A DNA stretch of 64,000 nucleotides from Microbacterium sp. GCS4 (GCF_001262495.1 NZ_LGYE01000002.1:300368-364367), one strand, 5' to 3'; shown: positions 1 to 8,424, counted from the first letter of the stretch. The notes: generated from the letters alone by a model not told the origin. Made by a program: numbers and translations.

Positions 1-63
1 GAGGAGTGCCCGCCTCTGGAATGCACCGTGCAGCTGCGTCTGACGGAGATGACCGCCGCCTAG
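1..63 (+). CDS. possible 3' end of an upstream gene (partial)
   Basis: Frame 1 is open from the window edge and closes at a TAG at 61-63, giving a 20-residue tail that includes ECPPLECTVQLRL. Codon use is typical for the region, so this could be the C-terminus of a gene starting outside the window. It is too short to identify, and a chance open frame cannot be excluded. The 103 bases between it and cydA show nothing I recognise apart from the cydA ribosome binding site AAGGAG at 153-158. Confidence 0.3.
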   Translation, partial: EECPPLECTVQLRLTEMTAA

Positions 64-166
64 GCGATCGTCTGCACACCCTGCCGACGACTCCACGAGG
101 GTCGCCGGCCCCGATACGCGCGACCTCAGGCCCGTACGAACAGGCACAGAAGAAGGAGTGGCCACC

Positions 167-1582
167 ATGGAATGGCTCGATCCGCTCGCCCTCTCGCGAT
201 GGCAGTTCGGTCTCACGACCGTCTACCACTACCTGTTCGTGCCGCTGACGATCGGCATGGCGCTGGTCGCCGCGATCTTCCAGACCGCGTGGGTGCGCAC
301 CGGCAAGGTGCAGTACCTCCACCTGACGCGCTTCTTCGGCAAGATCTTCCTCATCAACTTCGCCATGGGCGTCGTGACCGGCATCGTGCAGGAGTTCCAG
401 TTCGGCATGAACTGGTCGGACTACTCGCGCTTCGTCGGCGACGTGTTCGGCGCCCCGCTCGCGTTCGAGGGACTGCTGGCGTTCTTCTTCGAGGCCACGT
501 TCATCGGCCTCTGGATCTTCGGCTGGGACAAGCTCCCGCAGAAGCTGCACCTCGCGACGATCTGGTGCGTCTCGATCGGCACGATCCTGTCGGCCTACTT
601 CATCATCGCCGCCAACGCGTTCATGCAGAACCCGGTCGGCTACGTGTTCAACCCTGAGACGAACCGCGCCGAGCTCACCGACTTCTGGGCGCTGCTGACG
701 AACCCCGTCGCGCTTGCCGCCTTCCCGCACACGATCTTCGGTGCACTCATGTTCGCCGCCGGCGTCGTGATCTCCGTGTCGGCCTGGCACCTCGCTCGCG
801 GCCAGCACTTCGACACCATGCGCATCTCGCTCAAGTTCGGCCTGTGGGCGATGATCTTCTCGACCGCGGGAGTCGTGCTCACGGGCGACCAGCTCGGGCT
901 CGCGATGTATGCCGCGCAGCCCATGAAGATGGCTGCGGCCGAGGCGACGTTCAACACCGTGTGCGGACCGGATGCCGCGTTCAGCCTCTTCACGCTCGGC
1001 ACCCCCGACGGCAGCTCCGAACTGTTCAGCATCCGCGTGCCCTACCTGTTGTCGCTGCTGTCGACCCACACCTTCGACGCGTGCGTGCACGGCATCAACG
1101 ACCTCAACGCCGAGTACGCGACCACGTACGCCGACACCGGGCTCACCGAGTTCGCCCCGATACTCTGGGTCACGTACTGGGCGTTCCGCTGGATGATCGG
1201 CCTCGGCATGGCTGCCGGCCTCGTCGCCGTGATCGGCCTGTGGCTGACCCGCAAGGGTGCGAAGAAGCCGCCGGCGCCGTGGATGTGGAAGCTCGCGATC
1301 TGGTCGTTCCCGCTCGCGCTCGTCGCGAACATCATGGGCTGGGTCTTCACCGAGATGGGTCGGCAGCCGTGGATCGTTTTCGGGCTCATGACCACGCAGG
1401 ACGGCGTCTCGCCGGGCGTGACCGGTGTCGACGTGCTGATCTCGCTCATCGCTTTCACCGCCATCTACGCCGCGCTCGCCGTGGTCGAGGTCAGGCTCAT
1501 CGTCAAGGCCGCGCAGAAGGGCCCTGACACCGACGAGCAACCCCACGAGGAGACGGCCCAGCTGCCGTCGGTCGTGTACTGA
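167..1582 (+). CDS. cydA: cytochrome bd quinol oxidase subunit I
   Basis: CydA is the heme-bearing, quinol-oxidising subunit of the high-oxygen-affinity terminal oxidase in the cytoplasmic membrane. The 471-residue protein shows the N-terminal YHYLFVPLTIG motif with a heme-ligand-type histidine near residue 21. It also has the conserved GLLAFFFEATFIGLW helix near 102-116, AFPHTIFGA near 187, and the quinol-loop signature GRQPWIVFG near 397. The quinol loop is of the short kind common in Gram-positive bacteria. ATG at 167 is chosen because AAGGAG lies 8 bases upstream; an in-frame GTG at 158 overlaps that site. cydB follows after 14 bases, and cydD and cydC complete the operon. Confidence 0.96.
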   Translation: MEWLDPLALSRWQFGLTTVYHYLFVPLTIGMALVAAIFQTAWVRTGKVQYLHLTRFFGKIFLINFAMGVVTGIVQEFQFGMNWSDYSRFVGDVFGAPLAFEGLLAFFFEATFIGLWIFGWDKLPQKLHLATIWCVSIGTILSAYFIIAANAFMQNPVGYVFNPETNRAELTDFWALLTNPVALAAFPHTIFGALMFAAGVVISVSAWHLARGQHFDTMRISLKFGLWAMIFSTAGVVLTGDQLGLAMYAAQPMKMAAAEATFNTVCGPDAAFSLFTLGTPDGSSELFSIRVPYLLSLLSTHTFDACVHGINDLNAEYATTYADTGLTEFAPILWVTYWAFRWMIGLGMAAGLVAVIGLWLTRKGAKKPPAPWMWKLAIWSFPLALVANIMGWVFTEMGRQPWIVFGLMTTQDGVSPGVTGVDVLISLIAFTAIYAALAVVEVRLIVKAAQKGPDTDEQPHEETAQLPSVVY

Positions 1583-1596
1583 GAGGAAGGAACACC

Positions 1597-2625
1597 ATGG
1601 ATCTCGCAACGCTCTGGTTCTTCATCGTCGCCTTCTTCTTCGTCGGCTACTTCGTGCTCGACGGCTTCGACTTCGGCGTCGGCATGTCGCTGCCGTTCCT
1701 CGGCAAGGACGACGTCTCGCGCCGCCAGGTGATCAACACGATCGGCCCGGTGTGGGACCTCAACGAGACGTGGGTCATCGTGGCCGGCGCCGTGCTGTTC
1801 GCGTCGTTCCCCGAGTGGTACGCCACGCTGTTCAGCGGGTTCTATCTGCCGCTGCTCCTCATCCTGCTCGCGCTCATCCTGCGCGGCGTCTCGTTCGAGT
1901 ACCGTCATCAGCGCGACAGCGCGGCGTGGAAGCGCGGCTTCGACCGGATGATCGTGATCGGCTCCGTCGTCCCGGCGCTGCTCTGGGGCGTCGCGTTCGG
2001 CAACATCGTGCAGGGCGTCGCGCTGGATGAGAACCACATCTACGTGGGCGGGTTCTTCGCGCTGCTGAACCCCTACGCGCTGCTCGTGGGCGTGACCACG
2101 CTGCTGCTGTTCTTCCTGCACGGGGTGCTCTTCGTGGCGCTCAAGACCGACGGACCCGTGCACGAGGACGCGCACCGTCTCGCGAAGCTCGCCGCCGGTC
2201 CGACCATCCTCGCCGCCGCGGGCACCGTGGTGTGGACGGCCGTGATCGCCATGAACCGGGAGGCGCCGCTGCTGTGGCTCGTGATCGGTGCGGGGGCTGT
2301 GGCCGCTGTGGCGCTGATCGCCGCGGTCGGCCTCTCGCTCGTGCGCCGGGACGGATGGGCGTTCTTCGCCGGCATGGTCACCGTGATGCTCGCGGTCGTG
2401 ATGCTGTTCGCCGCACTGTTCCCGTACGTGATGCCGTCGACCATCGCGGACGCGAACAGCCTGACGATCGCGAACGCCTCGAGCACGCAATATACGCTGG
2501 AGATCATGAGCTGGACGGCGCTGATCGCGACCCCACTCGTGCTCGCCTACCAGGCGTGGACCTACTGGGTGTTCCGCAAGCGCGTCACCCGCCGTTCGAT
2601 CGAGGGGGCTCCGGCGCACGCGTGA
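1597..2625 (+). CDS. cydB: cytochrome bd quinol oxidase subunit II
   Basis: CydB is the second membrane subunit of cytochrome bd oxidase. The 342-residue product begins with the family-typical hydrophobic segment and FVLDGFDFGVGM (residues about 17-28), followed by GPVWDLNETWVI and a series of hydrophobic helices consistent with an eight-to-nine-helix protein. GAGAGGAAGG lies just upstream of the ATG. It is 14 bases downstream of cydA and almost certainly co-transcribed with it. The roughly 115-base gap to cydD contains a REP-like palindrome, which may influence mRNA processing within the operon (inference). Confidence 0.96.
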   Translation: MDLATLWFFIVAFFFVGYFVLDGFDFGVGMSLPFLGKDDVSRRQVINTIGPVWDLNETWVIVAGAVLFASFPEWYATLFSGFYLPLLLILLALILRGVSFEYRHQRDSAAWKRGFDRMIVIGSVVPALLWGVAFGNIVQGVALDENHIYVGGFFALLNPYALLVGVTTLLLFFLHGVLFVALKTDGPVHEDAHRLAKLAAGPTILAAAGTVVWTAVIAMNREAPLLWLVIGAGAVAAVALIAAVGLSLVRRDGWAFFAGMVTVMLAVVMLFAALFPYVMPSTIADANSLTIANASSTQYTLEIMSWTALIATPLVLAYQAWTYWVFRKRVTRRSIEGAPAHA

Positions 2626-2644
2626 GTGATCGGTTCGATCGGCG

Positions 2645-2716
2645 GGTTTCATCTCTTCGTCTCGCTGCGCTCGCTCAGTGCGGCGCTCGCGGTAACGCTC
2701 GCTCAACGACCGGGTT
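2645..2716. repeat. REP-like palindromic element, intergenic copy
   Basis: The cydB-cydD gap carries CGTCTCGCTGCGCTCGCTCA followed by CGCTCGCTCAACGACCGG. These are reverse complements of the GGTCGTTGAGCGAGCGCAGCGAGACG unit found in cydD and after cydC. The arms can fold into a GC-rich stem. I recognise it as a repeated family because the same core occurs three times within 3.6 kb. Confidence 0.75.
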
Positions 2717-2740
2717 GTGCGACGGGGATGGGGCGCACGC

Positions 2741-4405
2741 GTGAAACCCGTCGACATCCGGCTGATCCGGTACGCGAGCGCCGCCCGAGGGTTCCTGCTC
2801 CTCTCCGGGGTGATCGGGGTCGCGCAGACCGCGGTCGTGATCGCGTTCGCCTGGATGCTCACGGATGCCGTGACCGGCGCTCTCGCGGGACGCGACGTCA
2901 CGGCATCCCTGCTGTGGCTGCTCGCACTCGCCCTGCTGCGCGGACTGCTCATCGCCGCCTCGGATGCCGCCGGCATGCGCGCCGCCGCGAAGACCGGGAT
3001 GCAGCTGCGGTCGGCGCTCATCGCCGCGATCGGCCGTCTCGGGCCCGGATGGCTCGCGCAGCGCAACCGCGCGGAGCTGGCGGTCACGGCCGGTCACGGG
3101 CTCGAGGCTCTCGACGCGTACTTCGCCCGGTACATCCCGCAGCTCGTGCTCACGGTCGTGGCGACCCCCGTGATCGTCGCGGTGATGTGGTGGCAGGACT
3201 GGCCCAGCGGACTCACGGCGATCGTCACACTGCCGCTCATCCCGCTGTTCCTCATCCTGATCGGCATGGCGACCCGCACCGTGCAGCGTCGGCAGTGGCA
3301 GACGCTGCAGCGTCTCGCCGCCCGGTTCGCCGACACTGTGCAGGGGCTCGCGACGCTGCGCCTGTTCGGCCGCGAAGGCCGTGCGGCTGCGCAGATCGAG
3401 ACCACGGCCGGCGAGTACCGACGCGAGACCATGAAGGTGCTGCGCTTCTCGTTCCTGTCGGGTTTCGCGATGGAGCTGCTGTCGTCGATCGCGGTCGCGC
3501 TCATCGCCGTCGCGATCGGGTTCCGGCTGCTGTCCGGTGACCTGTCGCTCGAGGTCGGACTGTTCGTGCTGCTTCTCGCGCCGGAGGCGTTCCTGCCGAT
3601 CCGCCAGGTCGGAGTGCAGTTCCACGCCGCCGCGGAGGGGGTCGCGGCCACCGAGGACGTGTTCGCGGTGCTCGACGAGGCGGGGGATTCCGGCGACGTT
3701 TCGGCTCGCTCCGCTCGCTCAACGACCACCACCCGGTCGTTGAGCGAGCGCAGCGAGACGAAACGCGCGGAATCCGACGAGGAGCCTCTCCGCGGCCCTC
3801 TCACCGTGACGGACCTGCGCGTGCGCGACCTCCCGCCGGTCTCCTTCACGGCCGAGCCCGGCACGATCACCCTGATCGAGGGGCCGAGCGGGGCCGGCAA
3901 ATCGAGCCTGCTCGCGGCGCTCCGCGGGGCCGTCGGGTTCGAGGGGGCCGCGACGATCGGCGGACGGGATGTCCGAACGCTGTCGCCCGCCGACTGGCTG
4001 GCGTGGGCCGGGCAGAGCCCGCAGCTCAGTCGGGGCACGGTGGCCGCCAATGTGGCGCTGGGCGATCCGGCACCGGAGGCCGACGGCATCCGTCACGCGC
4101 TCGACGAGGCATGCGCCGACGAGGTCGACGCCGCGCTCGAGCTCGGCGTGCAGGGCAGCGGGCTCTCCGGCGGACAGGCGCAGCGCGTCGCTGTCGCGCG
4201 GGCGCTGTACCGGCAGGCGCGCAGGCCGGAAGCGGTGCTCGCGCTCGACGAGCCGTCCAGTGCGCTCGACCCCGACACCGAGCGGCGCCTGTGGACCTCG
4301 CTGCGCGCGCGGGCGGATGCCGGGGCGACGGTGCTCCTCGTGTCGCATCGGCGCTCCGCGCGCGACATCGCCGACCGGGTCGTGGAACTGGGGGTGCGGG
4401 TATGA
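2741..4405 (+). CDS. cydD: ABC transporter CydD subunit (thiol export, cytochrome bd assembly)
   Basis: CydD pairs with CydC to form the heterodimeric ABC exporter of cysteine/glutathione-type thiols needed to assemble cytochrome bd. The 554-residue protein has an N-terminal ABC membrane domain (to about residue 310) and a C-terminal ATPase. The ATPase has Walker A GPSGAGKSS near 381, signature LSGGQAQRVAVAR near 475 and Walker B VLALDEPSSALD near 499. GTG at 2741 is chosen because translation from there (VKPVDIRLIRY) matches the family start; an ATG at 2717 lies inside the upstream repeat. The interdomain linker (residues about 321-342) is encoded by an in-frame REP-like palindrome. The stop overlaps the cydC start by ATGA. 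Confidence 0.9.
   Translation: MKPVDIRLIRYASAARGFLLLSGVIGVAQTAVVIAFAWMLTDAVTGALAGRDVTASLLWLLALALLRGLLIAASDAAGMRAAAKTGMQLRSALIAAIGRLGPGWLAQRNRAELAVTAGHGLEALDAYFARYIPQLVLTVVATPVIVAVMWWQDWPSGLTAIVTLPLIPLFLILIGMATRTVQRRQWQTLQRLAARFADTVQGLATLRLFGREGRAAAQIETTAGEYRRETMKVLRFSFLSGFAMELLSSIAVALIAVAIGFRLLSGDLSLEVGLFVLLLAPEAFLPIRQVGVQFHAAAEGVAATEDVFAVLDEAGDSGDVSARSARSTTTTRSLSERSETKRAESDEEPLRGPLTVTDLRVRDLPPVSFTAEPGTITLIEGPSGAGKSSLLAALRGAVGFEGAATIGGRDVRTLSPADWLAWAGQSPQLSRGTVAANVALGDPAPEADGIRHALDEACADEVDAALELGVQGSGLSGGQAQRVAVARALYRQARRPEAVLALDEPSSALDPDTERRLWTSLRARADAGATVLLVSHRRSARDIADRVVELGVRV
3701..3768. repeat. REP-like palindrome inside the cydD coding sequence
   Basis: GCTCGCTCAACGACC and GGTCGTTGAGCGAGC form perfect 15-base arms around a 7-base loop, flanked by further inverted CGTTTCG and CGAAACG. 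The same element occurs intergenically on both sides of cydDC. Here it is translated without a stop into a Ser/Arg/Thr-rich linker between the membrane and ATPase domains. Confidence 0.85.
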
Positions 4406-6087
4406 GCTCCGTCACCGGATCCGTCTCGCGGGCCGCCCGCATCCGGGAGGTGCTGCGACTCGCGCAGCCGCCCTTCCCGCGGTTCCTCCCCGGACTCGTC
4501 TGGGGTGTGGTGTCGGCGGGTGCAGCGGTGAGCCTGCTCGCGGTGAGCGGGTGGCTGATCGTGAGCGCCTCGATCGTCGACTCGCTCGTGCCGCTGTCGA
4601 TCGCCGTGGTCGGTGTGCGCTTCTTCGCGGTGACGCGCGCGGTGACCCGGTACCTCGAGCGCCTGAGCGGTCACGACGCGGCGCTGCGACAGCTCGCCGC
4701 GACCCGCGCCGACATGGTCCGCAGGCTCACGCCCCTGTCGCCCGCGGGGCTCGGGCGCACCGACCACGGCCGCGTGCTCTCCGCGCTCGTCGACGACGTG
4801 GAGAACCTCCAGAACCTCCCGTTGCGCGTCGTGCAGCCCCTCGCGGTGTCCGGCGTCGTCGCGGTCGGCGCCGTCGTGTTCCTGCTGTTCGTCTCGGTGC
4901 CTGCGGCGCTCACGCTCGCGGTCTGTCTGGTGATCGCCGCACTCGCCGCGATCGGGCTGGGGTGGCTGTTCGGCTCACGCGCCGAGGCGGTGGTCTCGCA
5001 GCGGCGCGGCGACCTCGCGGCAGCGCTCACCGACTACCTGGGCGGGCTCGATGTGCTGCTCGCCTACGGCGCGGAACCCGAGGCGCGCGAGCGGGTGAGC
5101 GGTGCGGATGCCGCGCTGCGGCGTGCCGTCGCGCGAGCGTCCCTCGCGCAGGCCGTCGCTGCCGGGGTCGTGTCGGCGGTGGCGGGTGCGGCCTCGGTCT
5201 GGGCGCTCGCCGCCGCGGCGCCTGGTCTCGGGAGCGCGATCGACGGACCGTGGCTCGCGGTCGCGGTGCTCGTCCCGATGGTCGTGTTCGAGGTTTTCGG
5301 TGCGGTGCCGATCGCCGCCGCATCCTGGCGGAGCGTGCGGTCGAGTGCCGAGCGCATCGTCGACGTGCTGCCGGAGCGGATGCCGGTTCAGCTGCGCCCG
5401 GATGTCGGGACGGACGATGTCGTGGAGGGCTCCCTGGCTCTGCGCCTGCGCGGCGTGCGGGCCGACTGGCCGGGCGGGGCGCCGGCGCTGCGCGGAGTCG
5501 ATCTCGACCTGCATCCGGGGGAGCGGGTGCTCGTGTCGGGGCCGAGCGGGGCGGGCAAGAGCTCGCTCGCCGCCGTGCTCGTCGGCTTCCTGCGGGCCGA
5601 GGGGGAGTACACGGTCGGGGGTGTGTCCGCTGCCGAGCTGTCGGGCCCGGCGCTGCGGCGCACGATCGGGCTGTGCGAGCAGAGCCCGCAGCTGTTCGAC
5701 GAGGACATCCGTCAGAACCTGCTGTTCGCGCGCGACACCGCGACCGATGACGAGTTGCTGGCAGTGCTGTCGCGCGTCGGACTCGGTGACTGGGTGCGGC
5801 AGCGGGGCGGCCTCGATGCACGTGTCGGCGATCGGGGCGCGCTCGTGTCGGGCGGTCAGGCGCAGCGTCTGGCGCTCGCGAGGGCGCTGCTGCGCGGGTT
5901 CCCGGTGCTCGTGCTCGACGAGCCGACCGCGGGCGTCGACCCGGAGGCGTCGGATGCGCTGCTCGCCGATCTCCTGGGCGCCGCGGGGGAGCAGTCGGTG
6001 CTGCTGATCTCGCACGTCGCCCCGCCCGAGGGGTCGGTCGACCGCGTCGTGCGGCTGGAAGACGGCCGCACCGTCGCCGGTCGTTGA
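4402..6087 (+). CDS. cydC: ABC transporter CydC subunit (thiol export, cytochrome bd assembly)
   Basis: This is the partner half-transporter of CydD. The 561-residue product has an N-terminal six-helix membrane domain and a C-terminal ATPase with Walker A GPSGAGKSS near 379, signature VSGGQAQRLALARAL near 482 and Walker B VLVLDEPTAGVD near 505. The frame is open further upstream, but ATG at 4402 overlaps the cydD stop as ATGA, which implies translational coupling. The start MSSVTGSVSRAARIREVLRLAQPP fits the family in pieces. It is the last cyd gene and is followed at once by a double REP-like element. Confidence 0.93.
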   Translation: MSSVTGSVSRAARIREVLRLAQPPFPRFLPGLVWGVVSAGAAVSLLAVSGWLIVSASIVDSLVPLSIAVVGVRFFAVTRAVTRYLERLSGHDAALRQLAATRADMVRRLTPLSPAGLGRTDHGRVLSALVDDVENLQNLPLRVVQPLAVSGVVAVGAVVFLLFVSVPAALTLAVCLVIAALAAIGLGWLFGSRAEAVVSQRRGDLAAALTDYLGGLDVLLAYGAEPEARERVSGADAALRRAVARASLAQAVAAGVVSAVAGAASVWALAAAAPGLGSAIDGPWLAVAVLVPMVVFEVFGAVPIAAASWRSVRSSAERIVDVLPERMPVQLRPDVGTDDVVEGSLALRLRGVRADWPGGAPALRGVDLDLHPGERVLVSGPSGAGKSSLAAVLVGFLRAEGEYTVGGVSAAELSGPALRRTIGLCEQSPQLFDEDIRQNLLFARDTATDDELLAVLSRVGLGDWVRQRGGLDARVGDRGALVSGGQAQRLALARALLRGFPVLVLDEPTAGVDPEASDALLADLLGAAGEQSVLLISHVAPPEGSVDRVVRLEDGRTVAGR

Positions 6088-6179
6088 GCGAGGAGCGCAG
6101 CGACGAGGCTCGCTCCGCTCGCTCAACGAGCGGTTCCAGTCCGGTCGTTGAGCGAGGAGCGCAGCGACGAGACGAAACG
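6081..6179. repeat. composite REP-like element (three alternating units)
   Basis: Directly after cydC, two direct copies of GGTCGTTGAGCGAGGAGCG with the trailing CAGCGACGAG (6082 and 6142) flank an inverted GCTCGCTCCGCTCGCTCAACG (about 6109-6129). This arrangement resembles bacterial interspersed mosaic elements built from REPs. It could act as the 3' end structure of the cyd mRNA. The unit has a 2-base insertion (GAGG) compared with the copy inside cydD. Confidence 0.75.
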
Positions 6180-6192
6180 CGGTGAGGGCGCG

Positions 6193-6969
6193 TCAGACGC
6201 TCAGATCGGCGCGCGGCTCCATGACGATGCCCTGCGCCTCGAAGGCGCGGCGGCGCTCCTCGATGCGGCGGTGCAGCTCGACCTGCGCGTCGTCTACGAG
6301 CTGGGGGTCGAGCGCGATCGTGTCGGGATGCGGGTCGCCGTGGTTCGCGGCGATGTACGCGTCGAGCTCGGGGCCGGAGGTCCACGACGTGATGAGCGCG
6401 AAGCGCGGGGCCGTGCCCCGGTGCCAGACGGCGTGCCAGAAGCGCTGCGTGTCGACGATGATGCGCGAGCCCGCGCAGAGCGGCAGGCGGACCTCGGTGG
6501 CCGGGTCGAAGCGGTCGCTGCGCAGGAGCAGCAGCGAGTCGGCGTCGTCCGTGAGGTTGTAGTAGCCGCGCACGACCCAGCCGGTGCCGTCTTCGTTGAG
6601 GCGGTTGTTGTCGTCCTGATGGAGGTTGTAGACCGCATCGGCGTAGGTGTTGGGCTGCAGCTCGATCACGCGGCAGCGGCCGACGCCGGCGCCGGGCTCG
6701 AGCGCGCGGCGCTGCAGCGTCGGGGCGACGGCGACCTGCGACGGCACCCACACGCCGTCTTTGTCGGTGCGGGGAGGGGTGTGGTTCCAGAAGCCGTTGC
6801 ACTCGATCTCGCCGGCGTAGCTCGCGAGCGGCGCGAATCGGGTGACCCCGGACGAGCGCCAGCCGATGTACTCGAGATCGAGCCACTCGGCGGGATCGGA
6901 TGCCTGGTCGTGGTCGTCGAGCACGACGTAGCCGGTCTCGGCCAGCGTCTCCGACGTGATGTAGCCCAT
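6193..6969 (-). CDS. putative Fe(II)/2-oxoglutarate-type oxygenase, substrate unknown
   Basis: The 258-residue protein has no signal peptide or membrane segment. Residues in the middle read NLHQDDNNRL, a His-X-Asp-like pair. About 60 residues later comes DTQRFWHAVWHRGTAPRFAL, which carries a candidate distal His and an Arg. This order (HxD...H...R) is typical of the double-stranded beta-helix dioxygenase fold, so I infer a non-heme iron enzyme, but the family is not firmly recognised. GGAGG lies 9 bases upstream of the ATG. A DtxR-like palindrome sits just upstream of the start and would make the gene iron-responsive. It converges on the cyd operon and stands alone. Confidence 0.6.
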   Translation of the reverse strand: MGYITSETLAETGYVVLDDHDQASDPAEWLDLEYIGWRSSGVTRFAPLASYAGEIECNGFWNHTPPRTDKDGVWVPSQVAVAPTLQRRALEPGAGVGRCRVIELQPNTYADAVYNLHQDDNNRLNEDGTGWVVRGYYNLTDDADSLLLLRSDRFDPATEVRLPLCAGSRIIVDTQRFWHAVWHRGTAPRFALITSWTSGPELDAYIAANHGDPHPDTIALDPQLVDDAQVELHRRIEERRRAFEAQGIVMEPRADLSV

Positions 6970-6993
6970 GTGCGCATCCCTCCGTTGCGTCGC

Positions 6994-7007
6994 TTAGGCC
7001 ATCCTAA
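6994..7007 (-). promoter_or_regulatory. candidate DtxR/IdeR iron box
   Basis: TTAGGCCATCCTAA has 5-base inverted arms around 4 bases. The surrounding 19 bases match the actinobacterial iron-box consensus (TWAGGTWAGSCTWACCTWA) at about 14 positions by eye. It lies 25-38 bases upstream of the start of the oxygenase-like gene, where a repressor would block transcription. Confidence 0.55.
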
Positions 7008-7101
7008 CTATCCCGCGCTCGTCGTGCCGGGGACGCGACCGTGGATAAGCCGTCAGGTCCACGATTCGCGCGGGAACGCGGACTGTCGTAAGCTAGTCCG
7101 C

Positions 7102-7192
7102 GGTGACGTGTCCGAGCGGCCGAAGGTGCAACTCTCGAAAAGTTGTGTAGGGTAACCCCCTACCGTGGGTTCAAATCCCACCGTCACCGCCA
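7102..7192 (+). tRNA. tRNA-Ser (anticodon CGA)
   Basis: Acceptor strands GGTGACG and CGTCACC pair, followed by discriminator G and an encoded CCA at 7190-7192. The anticodon stem CAACT/AGTTG encloses CTCGAAA, giving anticodon CGA at 7136-7138. A long variable arm and the T-loop GGTTCAAATCC identify a class II serine tRNA reading UCG. A terminator follows immediately. Confidence 0.96.
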
Positions 7193-7195
7193 TGG

Positions 7196-7221
7196 AAACC
7201 CCCGAGAGATCGGGGGTTTTT
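7196..7221 (+). terminator. rho-independent terminator after tRNA-Ser
   Basis: AAACCCCCGA and TCGGGGGTTT form a perfect 10-base stem with a GAGA loop, followed by TT, 3 bases after the tRNA CCA end. Confidence 0.9.
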
Positions 7222-7299
7222 CCGTATCTGGGGTCGGTCCCGGCAGCACGCGCCCGCAAGGCCGTCGACGAAGTCGGCTCTCGCCGATCTTTTACCCGG

Positions 7300-8319
7300 C
7301 TACGCCGGCTGACCCTGCACCCGCGCCGTCGATCCCCCCACACGCAGCTCGGGGGCGAGGCAATTGCGGCGGAGTGCGCCGGAGCCGCCGCGGATGCGGT
7401 CGACGAGCAGGGTCACGGCGTCGGCCGCGATGGACGGCAGCGGCTGCACCACGGTCGTGAGGGTCGGCCAGGAGATGCGCGACAGGTCGCCGCCGTCGAA
7501 CCCGGTGACGAGCACGTCACGCGGCACGTCATGGCCCTGTTCGCGCAGGCGGGCGATCACGCCGACCGCGATCTGATCGGATCCGGCGACGATCGCATCG
7601 GGGAGGGGCCCGGCGGCGAGGATGTGGTCCGCGGCCGCCGTGCCGTTCTCGACGCTGAACTCGCCGCGATAGGTGGCACCGATCTCGATGTCGTGACGCC
7701 GCGCGAGACGGTGGAAACCCTGCCAGCGCTCGACTCCGCTCGTCGTGGCGTCGTCGGTGCCGGCGTAGCCGACGCTCGTGACCCCCTGCTCGACGAGGTG
7801 CTCGAACAGCAGCTGCATCCCGAGCTCGTTGTCGACCCCGACGAAGTCGGCGATCGGCCGGTCGGTCGCGCGGTCGACCGTCACGACGGGGATGTCGTCG
7901 GGCACGTTGACGATCGAGGGCATGGAGGCGGTGCGGTCGGAGGCGACGATGAGGATGCCGTCGACGCGGCGGTCGCCGAGCACGCGCAGTCGCCGGACCT
8001 CCTCGTCGACGAACCCGTGCGAGTCGGCGAGCAGGAGCTCGAACCCGGCCCGGGTGAGCTCCTCTTCGACGGCGTCGATCAGCTGCGCGTAGAAGGGGAT
8101 GCTGATCACGGGGACGATCATGCCCACCAGACGCGTCGAGCCATCGCGCAGCGCCCGGGCGATCGGGTCGACGCGATAGCCGAGTTCGGCGGCGACCGCA
8201 CGTACGCGATCCACCATCTCGCGGGAGACGCGCGGCTTGCCGGCCAGCGCGCGGGAGGCGGTTGCGATCGAGACCCCGGCTCCGGCAGCGACATCAGAGA
8301 GAGTGACGGTGGACTTCAC
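7300..8319 (-). CDS. LacI-family transcriptional regulator of the nucleoside locus
   Basis: The 339-residue protein begins with a LacI helix-turn-helix (VTLSDVAAGAGVSIATASRAL, residues about 5-25) and a hinge helix region ending near 60 (PIARALRDGSTRLVG). A periplasmic-binding-protein-like sensor domain follows, with DGILIVASD, VDNELGMQLLFEHL and TGFDGGDLSRISWP. It is divergent from the first nucleoside hydrolase, and the second hydrolase and BMP transporter follow, so the inducer is probably a nucleoside, ribose or a derivative (inference). Candidate LacI-type palindromes lie in both intergenic regions it faces. GGAGC before the ATG is a weak ribosome site. Confidence 0.9.
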   Translation of the reverse strand: MKSTVTLSDVAAGAGVSIATASRALAGKPRVSREMVDRVRAVAAELGYRVDPIARALRDGSTRLVGMIVPVISIPFYAQLIDAVEEELTRAGFELLLADSHGFVDEEVRRLRVLGDRRVDGILIVASDRTASMPSIVNVPDDIPVVTVDRATDRPIADFVGVDNELGMQLLFEHLVEQGVTSVGYAGTDDATTSGVERWQGFHRLARRHDIEIGATYRGEFSVENGTAAADHILAAGPLPDAIVAGSDQIAVGVIARLREQGHDVPRDVLVTGFDGGDLSRISWPTLTTVVQPLPSIAADAVTLLVDRIRGGSGALRRNCLAPELRVGGSTARVQGQPA

Positions 8320-8386
8320 GGATGCTCCGTTCCTCGATCGAGATCCCCGGATTCGAGCAGTATCTCGGTGCTAAAATCGATGATGA

Positions 8387-8398
8387 GTAAACGATTAC
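8387..8398. promoter_or_regulatory. candidate LacI-family operator upstream of the first nucleoside hydrolase
   Basis: GTAAACGATTAC is an imperfect palindrome whose reverse complement GTAATCGTTTAC recurs as GCAATCGTTTAC at 9419-9430. It lies between the divergent lacI-type gene and the hydrolase. A TAAAAT hexamer at 8372-8377 could be the -10 for the plus strand, which puts the operator over the early transcribed region. Confidence 0.5.
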
Positions 8399-8424
8399 AT
8401 GAAACGTAGCAGAAGGGATGCGCC

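Noticed and set aside
64..166. Redox operator (Rex-like) upstream of cydA
   Set aside because: No TTGTGA-type inverted repeat is present in the 103 bases.
1465..3625. Long minus-strand frames opposite cydB and cydD
   Set aside because: They are Arg/His/Glu-rich reverse-frame shadows without family motifs.
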